Counted from the first letter of the stretch, positions 1-7,558 are shown. The stretch: DNA of 11,750 nt from an uncultured Porphyromonadaceae bacterium (GCA_900540205.1 UQER01000048.1:1-11750), one strand, 5' to 3'. Numbers and translations are program-made. The notes: generated by a model not told the origin, from the letters alone.

Positions 1-1903
1 CCGCGACGCGCCCCCAGCCCGTGCGGCTTTCGAACGAGGCGCGGGGCGACAGGCGGTCGGCCACGCGGCGGACCTGCGCGATGTCGCCGCCCTTCATCCG
101 GTCGGGATAGCGGCGCGGACCGCCGTCGTCGACACGGCCGTACCAGTCGCGGCCGCGGTTGAAGATGTAGTCGACCATGCGCTTCACGACGGGACCCGCC
201 AGCGGTCCCCCGTAGTAGGCTTTCCCGGCCTGGGCGCGGGTTTCGATGGTCGTGAGCACCGTGTAGCGGGGCGCGTCGGCCGGGAAGTAGGCCACCATCG
301 AACCCAGGTAGTAACGTCCCTCGCGGCTGCGGGCATCGGTGATCTGCGCCGTACCGGTCTTGGCCGCCACCCGCAGGCGCGTCGTGTCGCGGAAAAAAGC
401 GCTGGCCGTACCCTCGGTGCAGACCGCCTGCAAACACTGCTGCACCTCGCGCAACGCCGCCCGCGAGGCGATCGACGAGGCGATGGTACGGCTTTCGAAA
501 CGCTCCTCGACCCGATCGCCGCGGCGCAGTTCACGCACCAGCACGGGCGAAATCATCTTCCCGCCGTTGGCAATGGCGTTGTAGATGGAGAGTGTGTAGA
601 TGGGTGGAATCTGCGAGGCGTAGCCGTAGCACATGCGCGAGAGGTCGACACGTGCAGGCGATGGGTTGAAGTAGGGTGTAACCTCGCCTGCGATACCGGT
701 GTTCATCGGTTCGAGGAACCCGATGGAACGCAGGCGCTCCACGAATGCGGCGGGGTTCTTGTCGTATTTTCGGGTGATGATGCGCGCCATGCCGATGTTG
801 CTCGACTGCTCGATGACCTCGCGCACGCGCAGCGAGGCGTTGAAATGAGAGTCGGTGATGGGGCGGCCGCCGGCGTATGCCCACGACTTGCCGATGGGAA
901 TCACCTCCTCAAGGTCGCTTACGATACCGTCCTCAAGGGCTATCATCATCGAGATGGGTTTCACCACCGATCCCGGCTCGAAGCCCACCACGGCGTAGTT
1001 GAGAGCTTCGATGTAGCCGTTGCCGTTCTTGGAGCGCTCGAGGTTGGAGATGGCCTTGATGTCGCCGGTTTTCACATCCATGAGCACGGCGCAGCCCCAG
1101 TCGGCCGAACAGGAGTCGAGCACACGGTTGAGCTCGTTCTCCACAATGTCCTGCAGCTGTATGTCGATAGTGGTGCGCACGTTGTAGCCCGGAATCGGGA
1201 GCACGTCAGTCCAGTTCACAATGTCCTTTGTGAGGGGGATTTTCTTGGCCAGTCCGGGCACGCCGTAGAGCAGCGAGTCGAGCGCCTTTTCCAGTCCGTA
1301 GATGCCGTGAATCTCGCGGCACTCGGCGGTCTGGCCCACGCCGCCAACACTTCGGCGCGCCATGGCTCCGTAGGGGTTGGTGCGGCGCATCACGCTCTCC
1401 ACCGTCATGCCGGTCTTGTTGGAGTTGCCGATGTTGAAGAACGGGAACTGCTTGATGCGCTGGAGGTCAAGATAGCTGATGCGCGAGATGAGCGGCCATG
1501 CGCGCGGACGCTCGTTGCGCGGCAGCGACACCGGTTTGCCCAGGCGTTCGCGCCATTCGGCGCGTGAGCGGAACGGGAACGCCGCGGCCATGGAGTCGGC
1601 GAGGGCGTCGATATTTTCCAGATAGCGGTTGTTCTTGAAGTTGTCGCAGCGGAAATCCACGCGCACTGTGTAGTAGCGCAGGTTGGTGGCCAGAATCTGA
1701 CCTTTGTCCGAGAGGATGTCGCCGCGTTCGGGCATGATGGTGTCAACTTTCTCAAGCTGCTTGCGTGCCTTTTCGTTCCAGTGGGGCGCATCGATCACCG
1801 TGGTTGAAAAGAGCTTGTAGCCTATGCAACCGGAAAAGAGGAGTATCAGTATGGTGATGAATCCGTATCGGAAAAGTATGTGACCCTGGGTGGAACGTTT
1901 CAT
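1..1903 (-). CDS. ftsI: Division-specific penicillin-binding protein FtsI (PBP3-type peptidoglycan transpeptidase), C-terminus cut by window edge
   Basis: Cross-links septal peptidoglycan by D,D-transpeptidation in the periplasm as part of the divisome. The frame stays open from the ATG at 1903 to base 1, giving 634 residues. A short cytoplasmic N-terminus is followed by one membrane anchor (about residues 9-32), the PBP dimerisation domain with RGDILSDKG (60-68), then the transpeptidase domain with all three catalytic motifs: SVVK with nucleophile Ser312, SSN (367-369) and KTG (515-517). Residues after about 590 resemble a linker leading into a C-terminal domain; related Bacteroidetes FtsI proteins often carry a PASTA domain there, but it lies outside the window. 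It follows ftsL by 51 nt on the same strand. Codon choice changes sharply after about residue 457 (see findings). Family assignment is firm; FtsI rather than an elongation PBP2 is inferred from the rsmH-ftsL context. Confidence 0.95.
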   Translation of the reverse strand, partial: MKRSTQGHILFRYGFITILILLFSGCIGYKLFSTTVIDAPHWNEKARKQLEKVDTIMPERGDILSDKGQILATNLRYYTVRVDFRCDNFKNNRYLENIDALADSMAAAFPFRSRAEWRERLGKPVSLPRNERPRAWPLISRISYLDLQRIKQFPFFNIGNSNKTGMTVESVMRRTNPYGAMARRSVGGVGQTAECREIHGIYGLEKALDSLLYGVPGLAKKIPLTKDIVNWTDVLPIPGYNVRTTIDIQLQDIVENELNRVLDSCSADWGCAVLMDVKTGDIKAISNLERSKNGNGYIEALNYAVVGFEPGSVVKPISMMIALEDGIVSDLEEVIPIGKSWAYAGGRPITDSHFNASLRVREVIEQSSNIGMARIITRKYDKNPAAFVERLRSIGFLEPMNTGIAGEVTPYFNPSPARVDLSRMCYGYASQIPPIYTLSIYNAIANGGKMISPVLVRELRRGDRVEERFESRTIASSIASRAALREVQQCLQAVCTEGTASAFFRDTTRLRVAAKTGTAQITDARSREGRYYLGSMVAYFPADAPRYTVLTTIETRAQAGKAYYGGPLAGPVVKRMVDYIFNRGRDWYGRVDDGGPRRYPDRMKGGDIAQVRRVADRLSPRASFESRTGWGRVA

Positions 1904-1954
1904 GACCGGTGGTGTGGGTGATGATGTTTGGAGATTGATGGCGAAGAGTGAGGG

Positions 1955-2317
1955 TTATTCAGGCTTGACGCGGTAGGGGGGCTGTTCCTGTACCGTGATG
2001 CCGAGTTGTAGCGAGTCAATCAGATGTTGCATCGACGATTCGCGGATACGGCTCATGTAGACCGACTTGGCGCGGATTCGCTCGGTGCGGGCCACCTCCA
2101 GGTCGCGTTGCAGCGTCCGGATGGTTTCCATCTGTGTCTGGCAGGTGTAGCGGTTGGTGATGTAGACCATAAGCATAACCACGGCCGCAAGTACCACCAT
2201 CCAGTAGCGGCGGAAAAAATCGATGGACAGCACACGGCCGTGGAGCGCACGGAGCATGAACGAGTCCTGCCTGCGCCTTGGTTGCTGTGATGCCGTTGTC
2301 TCGGATTTTTTTGCCAT
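1955..2317 (-). CDS. ftsL: FtsL-like cell division protein
   Basis: Small bitopic divisome protein, expected to partner FtsB-like and FtsQ proteins and help activate septal FtsWI. The 120 residues show a basic cytoplasmic tail (PRRR at 13-16), a single membrane helix at about 38-54 (WMVVLAAVVMLMVY), then a periplasmic segment (about 60-98) rich in charged residues with heptad-like spacing, consistent with a short coiled coil. The C-terminal end has the RESSMQHLIDSLQLGI pattern seen in Bacteroidetes FtsL-like proteins. It sits between rsmH (23 nt upstream) and ftsI (51 nt downstream), the usual dcw position. Sequence conservation in this family is low, so topology and position carry much of the assignment. 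Confidence 0.88.
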   Translation of the reverse strand: MAKKSETTASQQPRRRQDSFMLRALHGRVLSIDFFRRYWMVVLAAVVMLMVYITNRYTCQTQMETIRTLQRDLEVARTERIRAKSVYMSRIRESSMQHLIDSLQLGITVQEQPPYRVKPE

Positions 2318-2340
2318 ATGGGTGTGATGTGATGGGGGTG

Positions 2341-3279
2341 TCAGAGTTTCTGTGCCACACGCAGTTTGGCGCTGCGTGAGCGGGGGTTGGCCTCAACCTC
2401 CTCCTCCGAAGCCACGATAGGCTTGGAGTTGAGCAGTTTGAAAGGACTGAGCGGGCGGCCGTAGAAATCTTTCTCCTCGCGGCCTTCCAGATTGCCGGTT
2501 TTCAGGAAATTCTTCACCAGCCGGTCCTCGAGCGAGTGGTAGGTGATGATGGCCAGGCGTCCTTCGGGCTTGAGGGCGTCGCGTGCCTGAACCAGCAGGG
2601 AGCGCAAAGCCTCTATCTCGTCGTTCACGGCTATGCGTAGCGCCTGGAACAGTTGGGCCAGCTCTTTCTTCTCCTGCCGTGGATTTATGAAAGGCTTGAC
2701 AACGTCGAGCAGTCGCTCAACGGTGGCCACCGGCTGCTGGGCGCGTGCCTTGACTATGGCGGCAGCCATGCGGCGTGCCTGCCGCAGTTCGCCGTAGAGG
2801 TGGAATATGTCGGCCAGCTCCTGTTCCGATGCCTCGGCAAGGAGGGCGGAGGCATCGCGGCGTGCGTCGCGGTTCATGCGCATGTCCAGCGGTCCTTCGA
2901 AACGGAATGAGAAGCCGCGTCCGGGGTCGTCGAAATGGTGAAACGACACCCCGAGGTCGGCAAGGATGCCGTCGACTTTCTCCGCGCCGTAGAAGCGCAG
3001 GAAATTGCGCAGGAAACGGAAATTTCCATGGACAAGCTGCAGGTGCGGATTGCCTGCCAGTTCCCCGTCCGAAAGTGCACGGCCGATGGCGTCGGTGTCC
3101 TGGTCGAATGCCAGCAGACGTCCGCCCTCCCCGGGCGCCTGTGAGAGCGCCGCGAGAATGGCTCGCGTATGACCGCCTCCACCGAGTGTGCAGTCAACAT
3201 AAATGCCTGATGGCTTGATGTTGAGAGCCTCGATCGATTCGGTCAGCAGTGCCGGTATGTGGTAGGGTTGTGTCGTCAT
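2341..3279 (-). CDS. rsmH: 16S rRNA (cytosine(1402)-N(4))-methyltransferase RsmH
   Basis: Transfers a methyl group from SAM to N4 of C1402 in the 16S rRNA decoding centre. The 312 residues match the usual family length. Visible family signatures are HIPALLTESIEAL near the N-terminus, the SAM-binding glycine loop CTLGGGGHT (about 30-38), ADLGVSFHHFD, DMRM, the catalytic-region ITYHSLEDR, and the C-terminal RSRSAKLRVAQ. I chose ATG 3279, which gives the typical MTTQPYHIPALL start. In-frame ATG 3303 and TTG 3306 touch a -7 promoter box (3304-3311), so they should lie upstream of the transcription start. The gene opens the rsmH-ftsL-ftsI unit; the mraZ gene that often precedes it is absent here. 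Confidence 0.96.
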   Translation of the reverse strand: MTTQPYHIPALLTESIEALNIKPSGIYVDCTLGGGGHTRAILAALSQAPGEGGRLLAFDQDTDAIGRALSDGELAGNPHLQLVHGNFRFLRNFLRFYGAEKVDGILADLGVSFHHFDDPGRGFSFRFEGPLDMRMNRDARRDASALLAEASEQELADIFHLYGELRQARRMAAAIVKARAQQPVATVERLLDVVKPFINPRQEKKELAQLFQALRIAVNDEIEALRSLLVQARDALKPEGRLAIITYHSLEDRLVKNFLKTGNLEGREEKDFYGRPLSPFKLLNSKPIVASEEEVEANPRSRSAKLRVAQKL

Positions 3280-3303
3280 TGGCGTATGTGTACTTTCAGG
3301 CAT

Positions 3304-3311
3304 CAAAGTTA
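3304..3311 (-). promoter_or_regulatory. Candidate -7 box for rsmH-ftsL-ftsI
   Basis: On the minus strand this reads TAACTTTG, a perfect match to the Bacteroides -7 consensus TAnnTTTG. No clear TTTG -33 element is seen at the preferred spacing (a TTG lies 22 nt upstream). The predicted transcription start near 3297 leaves a leader of about 18 nt before the ATG at 3279, which helps decide the rsmH start. Confidence 0.55.
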
Positions 3312-3374
3312 CAGAAATTTTTGCAAGAATTTACAATACCAAACTCTAAAAATACTCACCTTCACAATAAAAGA

Positions 3375-3419
3375 TAAAAAAGTTATCAACACCACCCATC
3401 CGGATGGTGCCGATAACTT
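3375..3419 (-). terminator. Intrinsic terminator of the sirtuin operon
   Basis: Outer arms 3380-3387 (aagttatc) and 3412-3419 (gataactt) pair perfectly, enclosing a smaller CATCC/GGATG palindrome. On the minus strand the hairpin is followed by a run of about six T. That polarity terminates minus-strand transcripts leaving the sirtuin gene and insulates the rsmH promoter downstream. The plus strand has only a weak T-rich stretch after it. Confidence 0.7.
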
Positions 3420-3470
3420 AATTTAATTTTCAAATGTAAACGAAATGGCCCTGATCACATCCGTATGAAT

Positions 3471-3498
3471 GCCTCACATCGCAGAGCGATGTGCCTAC
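3471..3498 (-). repeat. REP-like hairpin, type C (single copy)
   Basis: On the minus strand it begins GTAGG and ends GTGAGGC. The stem is an 8-bp perfect inverted repeat, 3475-3482 with 3486-3493, closed by a 3-nt loop. It lies in the 3' untranslated region of the sirtuin operon, upstream of the terminator. It aligns without gaps over 28 nt with the type A repeats and differs mainly by compensatory stem changes. Confidence 0.7.
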
Positions 3499-3559
3499 TA
3501 ATTGATGGTTGTGATTTTAGGTTACGAGAACAAAATGCTCCTGACTTTCTGGTTGACCC

Positions 3560-4252
3560 TCAGTTTTTGGCGCGGAGGATGCGGGCAAGTTCGGCCACAC
3601 CCTGAGTGGCCGGCATCCTCAGCACCGTGACACCCTGCGGCACGGGGGCGGGGTTGGGGTCGATGTAGTAGACCGGTGTGCCAGGCCGCACGTAATTGAG
3701 CAGTGCTGCTGCCGGATAGACATTCAGGCTGGTGCCTATCACCACAAAGATGTCGGCTTCGCCGGCCAGTTCAATGGCCGGGGTGATGTTGGGGACGGCT
3801 TCCTGAAAAAACACGATGTGCGGACGCACGCGGTGGCCGTCGATCACGGTTTCGGGGGTGGTCTCCAGGGCTTCGGGATGCAGTTGCCATACTTTGGTAT
3901 CGTCGTCCACGGCACGCACCTTCATCAGTTCGCCGTGCATGTGGAGCACGTGTGAGCTTCCGGCACGTTCGTGCAGGTCGTCGACGTTCTGGGTAATCAC
4001 ATACACGTCATAGTCCTTTTCGAGGTCGACAAGACCGGTGTGGCCGGCATTGGGTTTGGCTTTGAGCAGGTCGCGGCGGCGTGCGTTGTAGAATTCATGC
4101 ACTAAGCGGGGGTTGCGCACGTAGCCGTCGTGCGAGGCCACTTCCATCACATTGAAGTTTTCCCACAGTCCGCCTGCATCGCGGAATGTGCTGATACCGC
4201 TCTCGGCGCTCATGCCTGCGCCGGTGGAGATTACGAGTTTTTTCTTTGCCAT
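3560..4252 (-). CDS. cobB: Sir2-family NAD-dependent protein deacylase, class III (CobB/SIRT5-like), without cysteines
   Basis: Cytoplasmic NAD+-dependent lysine deacylase, expected to remove acyl groups, likely including succinyl or malonyl, from proteins. The 230 residues contain the NAD-binding GAGMSAESGISTFRD (11-25), QNVDDLHERAG (88-98), catalytic His106 in MHGE, and GTSLNVYPAA. Tyr55 and Arg58 in FYNAR form the Y-x-x-R pair that marks acidic-acyl (class III) sirtuins. The protein has no cysteine at all, so the four-Cys zinc site of most sirtuins is missing; the region after HGELMKVRA is rich in Asp instead. The gene lies 57 nt after the small membrane protein gene and is probably the last of the operon, with a terminator about 140 nt downstream. 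The symbol follows family usage. Confidence 0.93.
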   Translation of the reverse strand: MAKKKLVISTGAGMSAESGISTFRDAGGLWENFNVMEVASHDGYVRNPRLVHEFYNARRRDLLKAKPNAGHTGLVDLEKDYDVYVITQNVDDLHERAGSSHVLHMHGELMKVRAVDDDTKVWQLHPEALETTPETVIDGHRVRPHIVFFQEAVPNITPAIELAGEADIFVVIGTSLNVYPAAALLNYVRPGTPVYYIDPNPAPVPQGVTVLRMPATQGVAELARILRAKN

Positions 4253-4309
4253 GATAGATTAAAACAAATGGTTATATATGTCACAGATGGTGACGGCGGA
4301 TATGTGGCG

Positions 4310-4591
4310 TCAGACGGTGACTGTTGAAAGATAATAGATGCAGGCGTGGCTCAGGAGAAGCAGGACAATGATGATCCACGACATGACGGTGCGCCGCCCG
4401 TAGCATTGCCATGCCAGGAATCCGCTTATGAGCACATAGGCCGGATAGAGCCACATGAGGCCGCGCACCACCGGCGACGGCGATGCCATCATAGACAGCA
4501 TGGCCGGATAGCCCAGTCCGGGTGCCATGCTCATCAGGAGCACGATCCACATCCACCAGGGGACGCGTCGGGTTGTATCGGACGTGTTCAT
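4310..4591 (-). CDS. Small membrane protein, three predicted helices, unknown function
   Basis: A 93-residue hydrophobic protein that I do not recognise. Likely membrane segments are at about residues 12-31 (WWMWIVLLMSMAPGLGYPAM), 42-60 (VRGLMWLYPAYVLISGFLA) and 70-88 (MSWIIIVLLLLSHACIYYL), with a short positive loop (GRRT) between the last two. Its ATG overlaps the TGA of the upstream epimerase-like gene in an ATGA junction, indicating translational coupling. This, and its position before the sirtuin, supports it as a real gene in the operon. Confidence 0.72.
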   Translation of the reverse strand: MNTSDTTRRVPWWMWIVLLMSMAPGLGYPAMLSMMASPSPVVRGLMWLYPAYVLISGFLAWQCYGRRTVMSWIIIVLLLLSHACIYYLSTVTV

Positions 4592-5610
4592 CTCTTGCTG
4601 TTTTTGGCGGCGCGGTAGGCTTCGACAGTGCGGCGGATGCCTTCGCGGAGGTCGACCTGCGGATTGAAACCGAACTCATCCACTGCGGGCGAGATGTCGG
4701 CGTTCCAGTTGCGCTGGCGCATTATGCGGAATTTGTCGGTGTTGAGGGTGGAGGCCTTCATCTGCCATTTGGCAATCTTCTCGGCCGCTGCGGAAGTCAC
4801 CCACGCGGCCCACAGGGGGAGGCGTACGGGGATTACCCACTTCTTCCCGAGGGCATCGGCCACGATGCCGCGGAACTCTTTCTGGGTGTAGGCGCGTGGC
4901 TCCGAGATGATGTAGGTGCGGTTCTCCACTCCGGATTCGAGGGCGTCGAACATGGCGCGAACCAGATCCTCCACGTAGATGAAAGTGAGCATCTGCCGGC
5001 GGAATCCAACGCCGAAATCGAAGTGGCTGTCGATGCATTTCACCATCATGAGATAGTCCTGCTCGTGCGGTCCGTAAACTCCGGTGGGGCGGAATATGAT
5101 GTAGGGGATGCCGGCCATATGCTCCAGATACTGCTCGGCCATGATTTTCGACTGTCCGTAGCGTGTGTTGGGGGCCGGAACGGTGTTTGCATCAAGGGGC
5201 GTGTAGTTTTTCTCATCGCCCGGACCGATGGCCGACAGCGAACTCATGAACAGCAGGCGCTTCGGGGCGCGTCCGGTGGATTTGAGCACTTCGCAGATGC
5301 GGCGCAGGTATTCAAAGTTGACGCGCTTGAAGTCGCCGTAGTTCACGGCCTTGGTGGCGCCGAGGTTGTATATGACATAATCCCACGGTGTGGAGCGCTC
5401 GAATGTGGAGGTCAGTGAGGTGGGATCATCGTAATCGAGTACGAGAAAATGCAGGCGCGGGTCGGTGAGATAGCGCCGGGAGGTGGATTTGCGTACGGCC
5501 ACGGTGACGTCCATGCCGCGGCGCAGTCCCTCCTCGGCTATGAATCCGCCGATGAAACCACCGGCGCCTATCACAAGCAGGCGGGTGCCCTGCAGGTCAG
5601 TCTTTGTCAT
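4588..5610 (-). CDS. NAD-dependent epimerase/dehydratase family protein (extended SDR)
   Basis: A 340-residue extended short-chain dehydrogenase/reductase, probably acting on a nucleotide sugar or similar substrate in the cytoplasm. The N-terminus has the Rossmann glycine motif GAGGFIG (15-21). The catalytic set is visible as SS at 123-124 and Tyr151-x3-Lys155 (YGQSK), and RPTGVYGPHEQDYL follows as in the family. The substrate cannot be read from sequence; relatives are annotated as NAD(P)-dependent sugar epimerases or 3-beta-hydroxysteroid dehydrogenase-like proteins. It lies 45 nt after the GT4 gene and overlaps the next gene by 4 nt, so it is co-transcribed. Pairing with a glycosyltransferase suggests a role in making a glycan or glycolipid precursor (inference). 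Confidence 0.9.
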   Translation of the reverse strand: MTKTDLQGTRLLVIGAGGFIGGFIAEEGLRRGMDVTVAVRKSTSRRYLTDPRLHFLVLDYDDPTSLTSTFERSTPWDYVIYNLGATKAVNYGDFKRVNFEYLRRICEVLKSTGRAPKRLLFMSSLSAIGPGDEKNYTPLDANTVPAPNTRYGQSKIMAEQYLEHMAGIPYIIFRPTGVYGPHEQDYLMMVKCIDSHFDFGVGFRRQMLTFIYVEDLVRAMFDALESGVENRTYIISEPRAYTQKEFRGIVADALGKKWVIPVRLPLWAAWVTSAAAEKIAKWQMKASTLNTDKFRIMRQRNWNADISPAVDEFGFNPQVDLREGIRRTVEAYRAAKNSKR

Positions 5611-5655
5611 TGCTTTTATGTGTGAGATGTATGTAAGTGGAACAACCGGAAGCCG

Positions 5656-6804
5656 TCAGTTGTTGCCGTAATCGCGGATTGCGCGGCGGTAGCATTCCAT
5701 GACTCCCTGTGCCATACCGGTGTTGTTGAAGCGCTGCACGTACTGGCGCCCTGCTTCGGCTATTTTTTTGCGCACGTCGGGATAGTTGATCATCTCCCTG
5801 ACGGTGAAGATCCATTGCTCCACGTCGTCGGGGTCGACAGCAGGTGTGTGTGGGCCGCCGGCTTCCTCCAGACATGAGCCTGTGGCGACCACCACTGGCG
5901 TGCCTACGCTCAGACTTTCTATCACCGGTATGCCGAATCCTTCGTAGCGGGAGGTGTAGGAGGAGCAGAACGCACCGGCATAGAGTGCGGGAAGATGTGA
6001 GAAGAGGGCATTCTCTATGAATTTCACGCGGTCGGTGAGACCGTAGGTGGCGGCGAAGCTGTCGATGGTGCGGGCGTAGGCGGTGCGGCGCCCAACAATC
6101 ACGAGGTCGAACTCAGACGATATGTCGCGCAGTCCGCGCACGGCCATTATCTGGTTCTTGCGTTCCTCCACTGATCCGACACAGATTATGTAAGGCCGGA
6201 TGATGCCGTAGAGGGCTTTCACACGGGCGATTTCGGCGGCATCGGGCGTGCGGTGAAACTGGGCGTCGCAGCCCTGGTACACCACGTCGATTTTCTCCGG
6301 ATCTATCCCGTAGTCGTTCACTATGTCGCGACGCGTGCATTCCGATATGGCCATGATGCGGGTGGCATTGCGGCAAGCCGTGCGGAATTTGTAATCGTAA
6401 ATCAGGCGGTCGGGCAGTGCATAGGTGGCGGGGCAGCGGCGGAAAATGATGTCGTGGATGGTCACCACCGAGGGGACGCGCGCCGAAGCGATGTTGAGCG
6501 GCAATTCGCCCGACAGGCCGTGGAACAGGCCGATGCCGTCGCGGCGCATCTGCGCGGTGATGCCTGCGCCGGTGCGCCACAAGGCCGGAAACCGGCGCCC
6601 GAAGCCCGTCTGCGGTGTGGCTACCGATACGTTCGGCAGCTCAAGCAGCGGCTTCATGCGCGGATTGTCGGTGAGGCGCGGCGCATAAAGGCGATAGCTG
6701 TTGTCGGGGTATTCGCGGGCGAGCAGTTCCACCAGCAGCCGGGAGTAGTTGCCCAGGCCGGTGTTGTTCTGGATGGCCCGTTTACCGTCGTAGCCTATTA
6801 TCAT
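5656..6804 (-). CDS. Glycosyltransferase family 4 (GT-B fold)
   Basis: A 382-residue retaining GT-B glycosyltransferase, probably adding a sugar from a nucleotide donor to a lipid-linked or surface glycan. The N-terminal acceptor domain has GLGNYSRLL (16-24) and HDIIF; the donor domain starts at YIICVGSVEERKN (205-217) and contains the E-x7-E motif EGFGIPVIE (288-296) followed by GTPVVVA. I placed the start at ATG 6804, which begins MIIGYDGKRA as in relatives; the open frame upstream to 6996 is out-of-frame overlap with the regulator gene and has no family features. The gap to the upstream Lrp-type gene is 11 nt, so the two are almost certainly co-transcribed. Sugar specificity is unknown. 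Confidence 0.92.
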   Translation of the reverse strand: MIIGYDGKRAIQNNTGLGNYSRLLVELLAREYPDNSYRLYAPRLTDNPRMKPLLELPNVSVATPQTGFGRRFPALWRTGAGITAQMRRDGIGLFHGLSGELPLNIASARVPSVVTIHDIIFRRCPATYALPDRLIYDYKFRTACRNATRIMAISECTRRDIVNDYGIDPEKIDVVYQGCDAQFHRTPDAAEIARVKALYGIIRPYIICVGSVEERKNQIMAVRGLRDISSEFDLVIVGRRTAYARTIDSFAATYGLTDRVKFIENALFSHLPALYAGAFCSSYTSRYEGFGIPVIESLSVGTPVVVATGSCLEEAGGPHTPAVDPDDVEQWIFTVREMINYPDVRKKIAEAGRQYVQRFNNTGMAQGVMECYRRAIRDYGNN

Positions 6805-6815
6805 TGTCCGGATGT

Positions 6816-7289
6816 TCAGTCGTCGACTTTCAGGGGTATCTGGCGGTGGATGGAATTGTCGAGCGAGATGAGGGTTTCGGTGCCGACAACGCCCGGAATC
6901 ATCTGGATTTTGCCGTTGAGCAGTTCCATGAGGTGCTGGTTGTCGTGCACGTAGAGTTTCACGAGCATGGTGTAGGGGCCGGTGGTGAAGTGGCATTCGG
7001 TCACTTCGGGAATTTTTTCGAATTCAGGCACCACGGAGTTGTACATGGCGCCGCGTTCGAGGTTCACCCCGATGTAGGTGCAGGTGCTGTAGCCCAGGAG
7101 CTGCGGGTTCACGGTGTATCCGGAGCCGGTGATGATGCCCAGTTCGGTCATGCGCTGAATACGCTGGTGGATGGCGGCGCGCGATACGCCGCATACTTGT
7201 GCCACATCTTTCGAGGGGATGCGGGCGTTGTGCATTACGATGGAAAGAATACGTCGGTCAAGATTGTCGATACAGTCTAAACGGTCCAT
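6816..7289 (-). CDS. Lrp/AsnC family transcriptional regulator
   Basis: A 157-residue feast/famine regulator. Residues 7-56 form the winged helix-turn-helix (LDRRILSIVMHNARIPSKDVAQ, then CGVSRAAIHQRIQRMTELGII), and about 65-150 form the RAM ligand-binding domain. Members form dimers or octamers, often bind amino acids, and commonly repress their own promoter. I chose ATG 7289 (MDRLDCIDNLDRRIL) because it matches the family start and length; the frame extends to 7460 but crosses the promoter. The -7 box at 7319-7326 gives a leader of about 23 nt. It is first in a probable operon with glycosyltransferase, epimerase-like, membrane protein and sirtuin genes, suggesting metabolite-responsive control of that set. 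Confidence 0.93.
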   Translation of the reverse strand: MDRLDCIDNLDRRILSIVMHNARIPSKDVAQVCGVSRAAIHQRIQRMTELGIITGSGYTVNPQLLGYSTCTYIGVNLERGAMYNSVVPEFEKIPEVTECHFTTGPYTMLVKLYVHDNQHLMELLNGKIQMIPGVVGTETLISLDNSIHRQIPLKVDD

Positions 7290-7318
7290 ATGTTGGTTTA
7301 TGTGTGTGATGATATGTG

Positions 7319-7326
7319 CAAAGGTA
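7319..7326 (-). promoter_or_regulatory. Candidate -7 box for the Lrp-to-sirtuin operon
   Basis: Minus strand reads TACCTTTG, a perfect TAnnTTTG match. A TTTTG lies 23 nt upstream, slightly wide for a -33 element. Transcription would start near 7312, just ahead of the regulator ATG. Confidence 0.6.
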
Positions 7327-7413
7327 GCGATTTTTTTGATTTTTGCTGGCAAAATGTCAAAAAATAACGTGGTTATGCAGGTTTTCTCCGGCGATAGCGG
7401 GCGCAACAGATGC

Positions 7414-7450
7414 AAAAAGCGCCGTGTCATTGAGTTTTTTGACACGGCGC
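7414..7450 (-). terminator. Intrinsic terminator after the lipoprotein gene
   Basis: An 11-bp perfect GC-rich stem (7419-7429 with 7440-7450) with a T-rich loop is followed on the minus strand by TTTTT. It would end the minus-strand lipoprotein transcript about 110 nt after its stop codon, just before the promoter of the regulator operon. Confidence 0.75.
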
Positions 7451-7478
7451 CTTGAGGCATGAGAAATCGTTATTTGGC

Positions 7479-7541
7479 GGAGAGAGAATGGAGAGGGGAA
7501 AAAGAGAGTGGGATGGAAGAGAGGAGGAGAGGGGAGAATGA
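7479..7541. other. Polypurine/polypyrimidine tract
   Basis: On the plus strand 59 of 63 bases are purines, mainly G/A mixtures; the pyrimidines are isolated T at 7489, 7509, 7514 and 7539. It lies between the lipoprotein stop and its terminator, so that transcript would carry a C/U-rich 3' untranslated region. Confidence 0.85.
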
Positions 7542-7558
7542 GTGCAGGGATTTTGCCG

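Noticed and set aside
845..1567. 240-codon plus-strand open frame
   Set aside because: Lies antisense inside ftsI, whose motifs are certain; its His/Val/Gly-rich text is a shadow of GC-rich codons.
4522..5418. 298-codon plus-strand open frame
   Set aside because: Antisense shadow of the epimerase-like gene; no recognisable domain.
6805..6996. N-terminal extension of the GT4 protein
   Set aside because: It overlaps the Lrp-type gene in another frame and has no similarity to GT4 proteins, which start near MIIGYDG.
7290..7460. N-terminal extension of the Lrp-type regulator
   Set aside because: It would run through the -7 box and part of the upstream terminator; family proteins start at the HTH.
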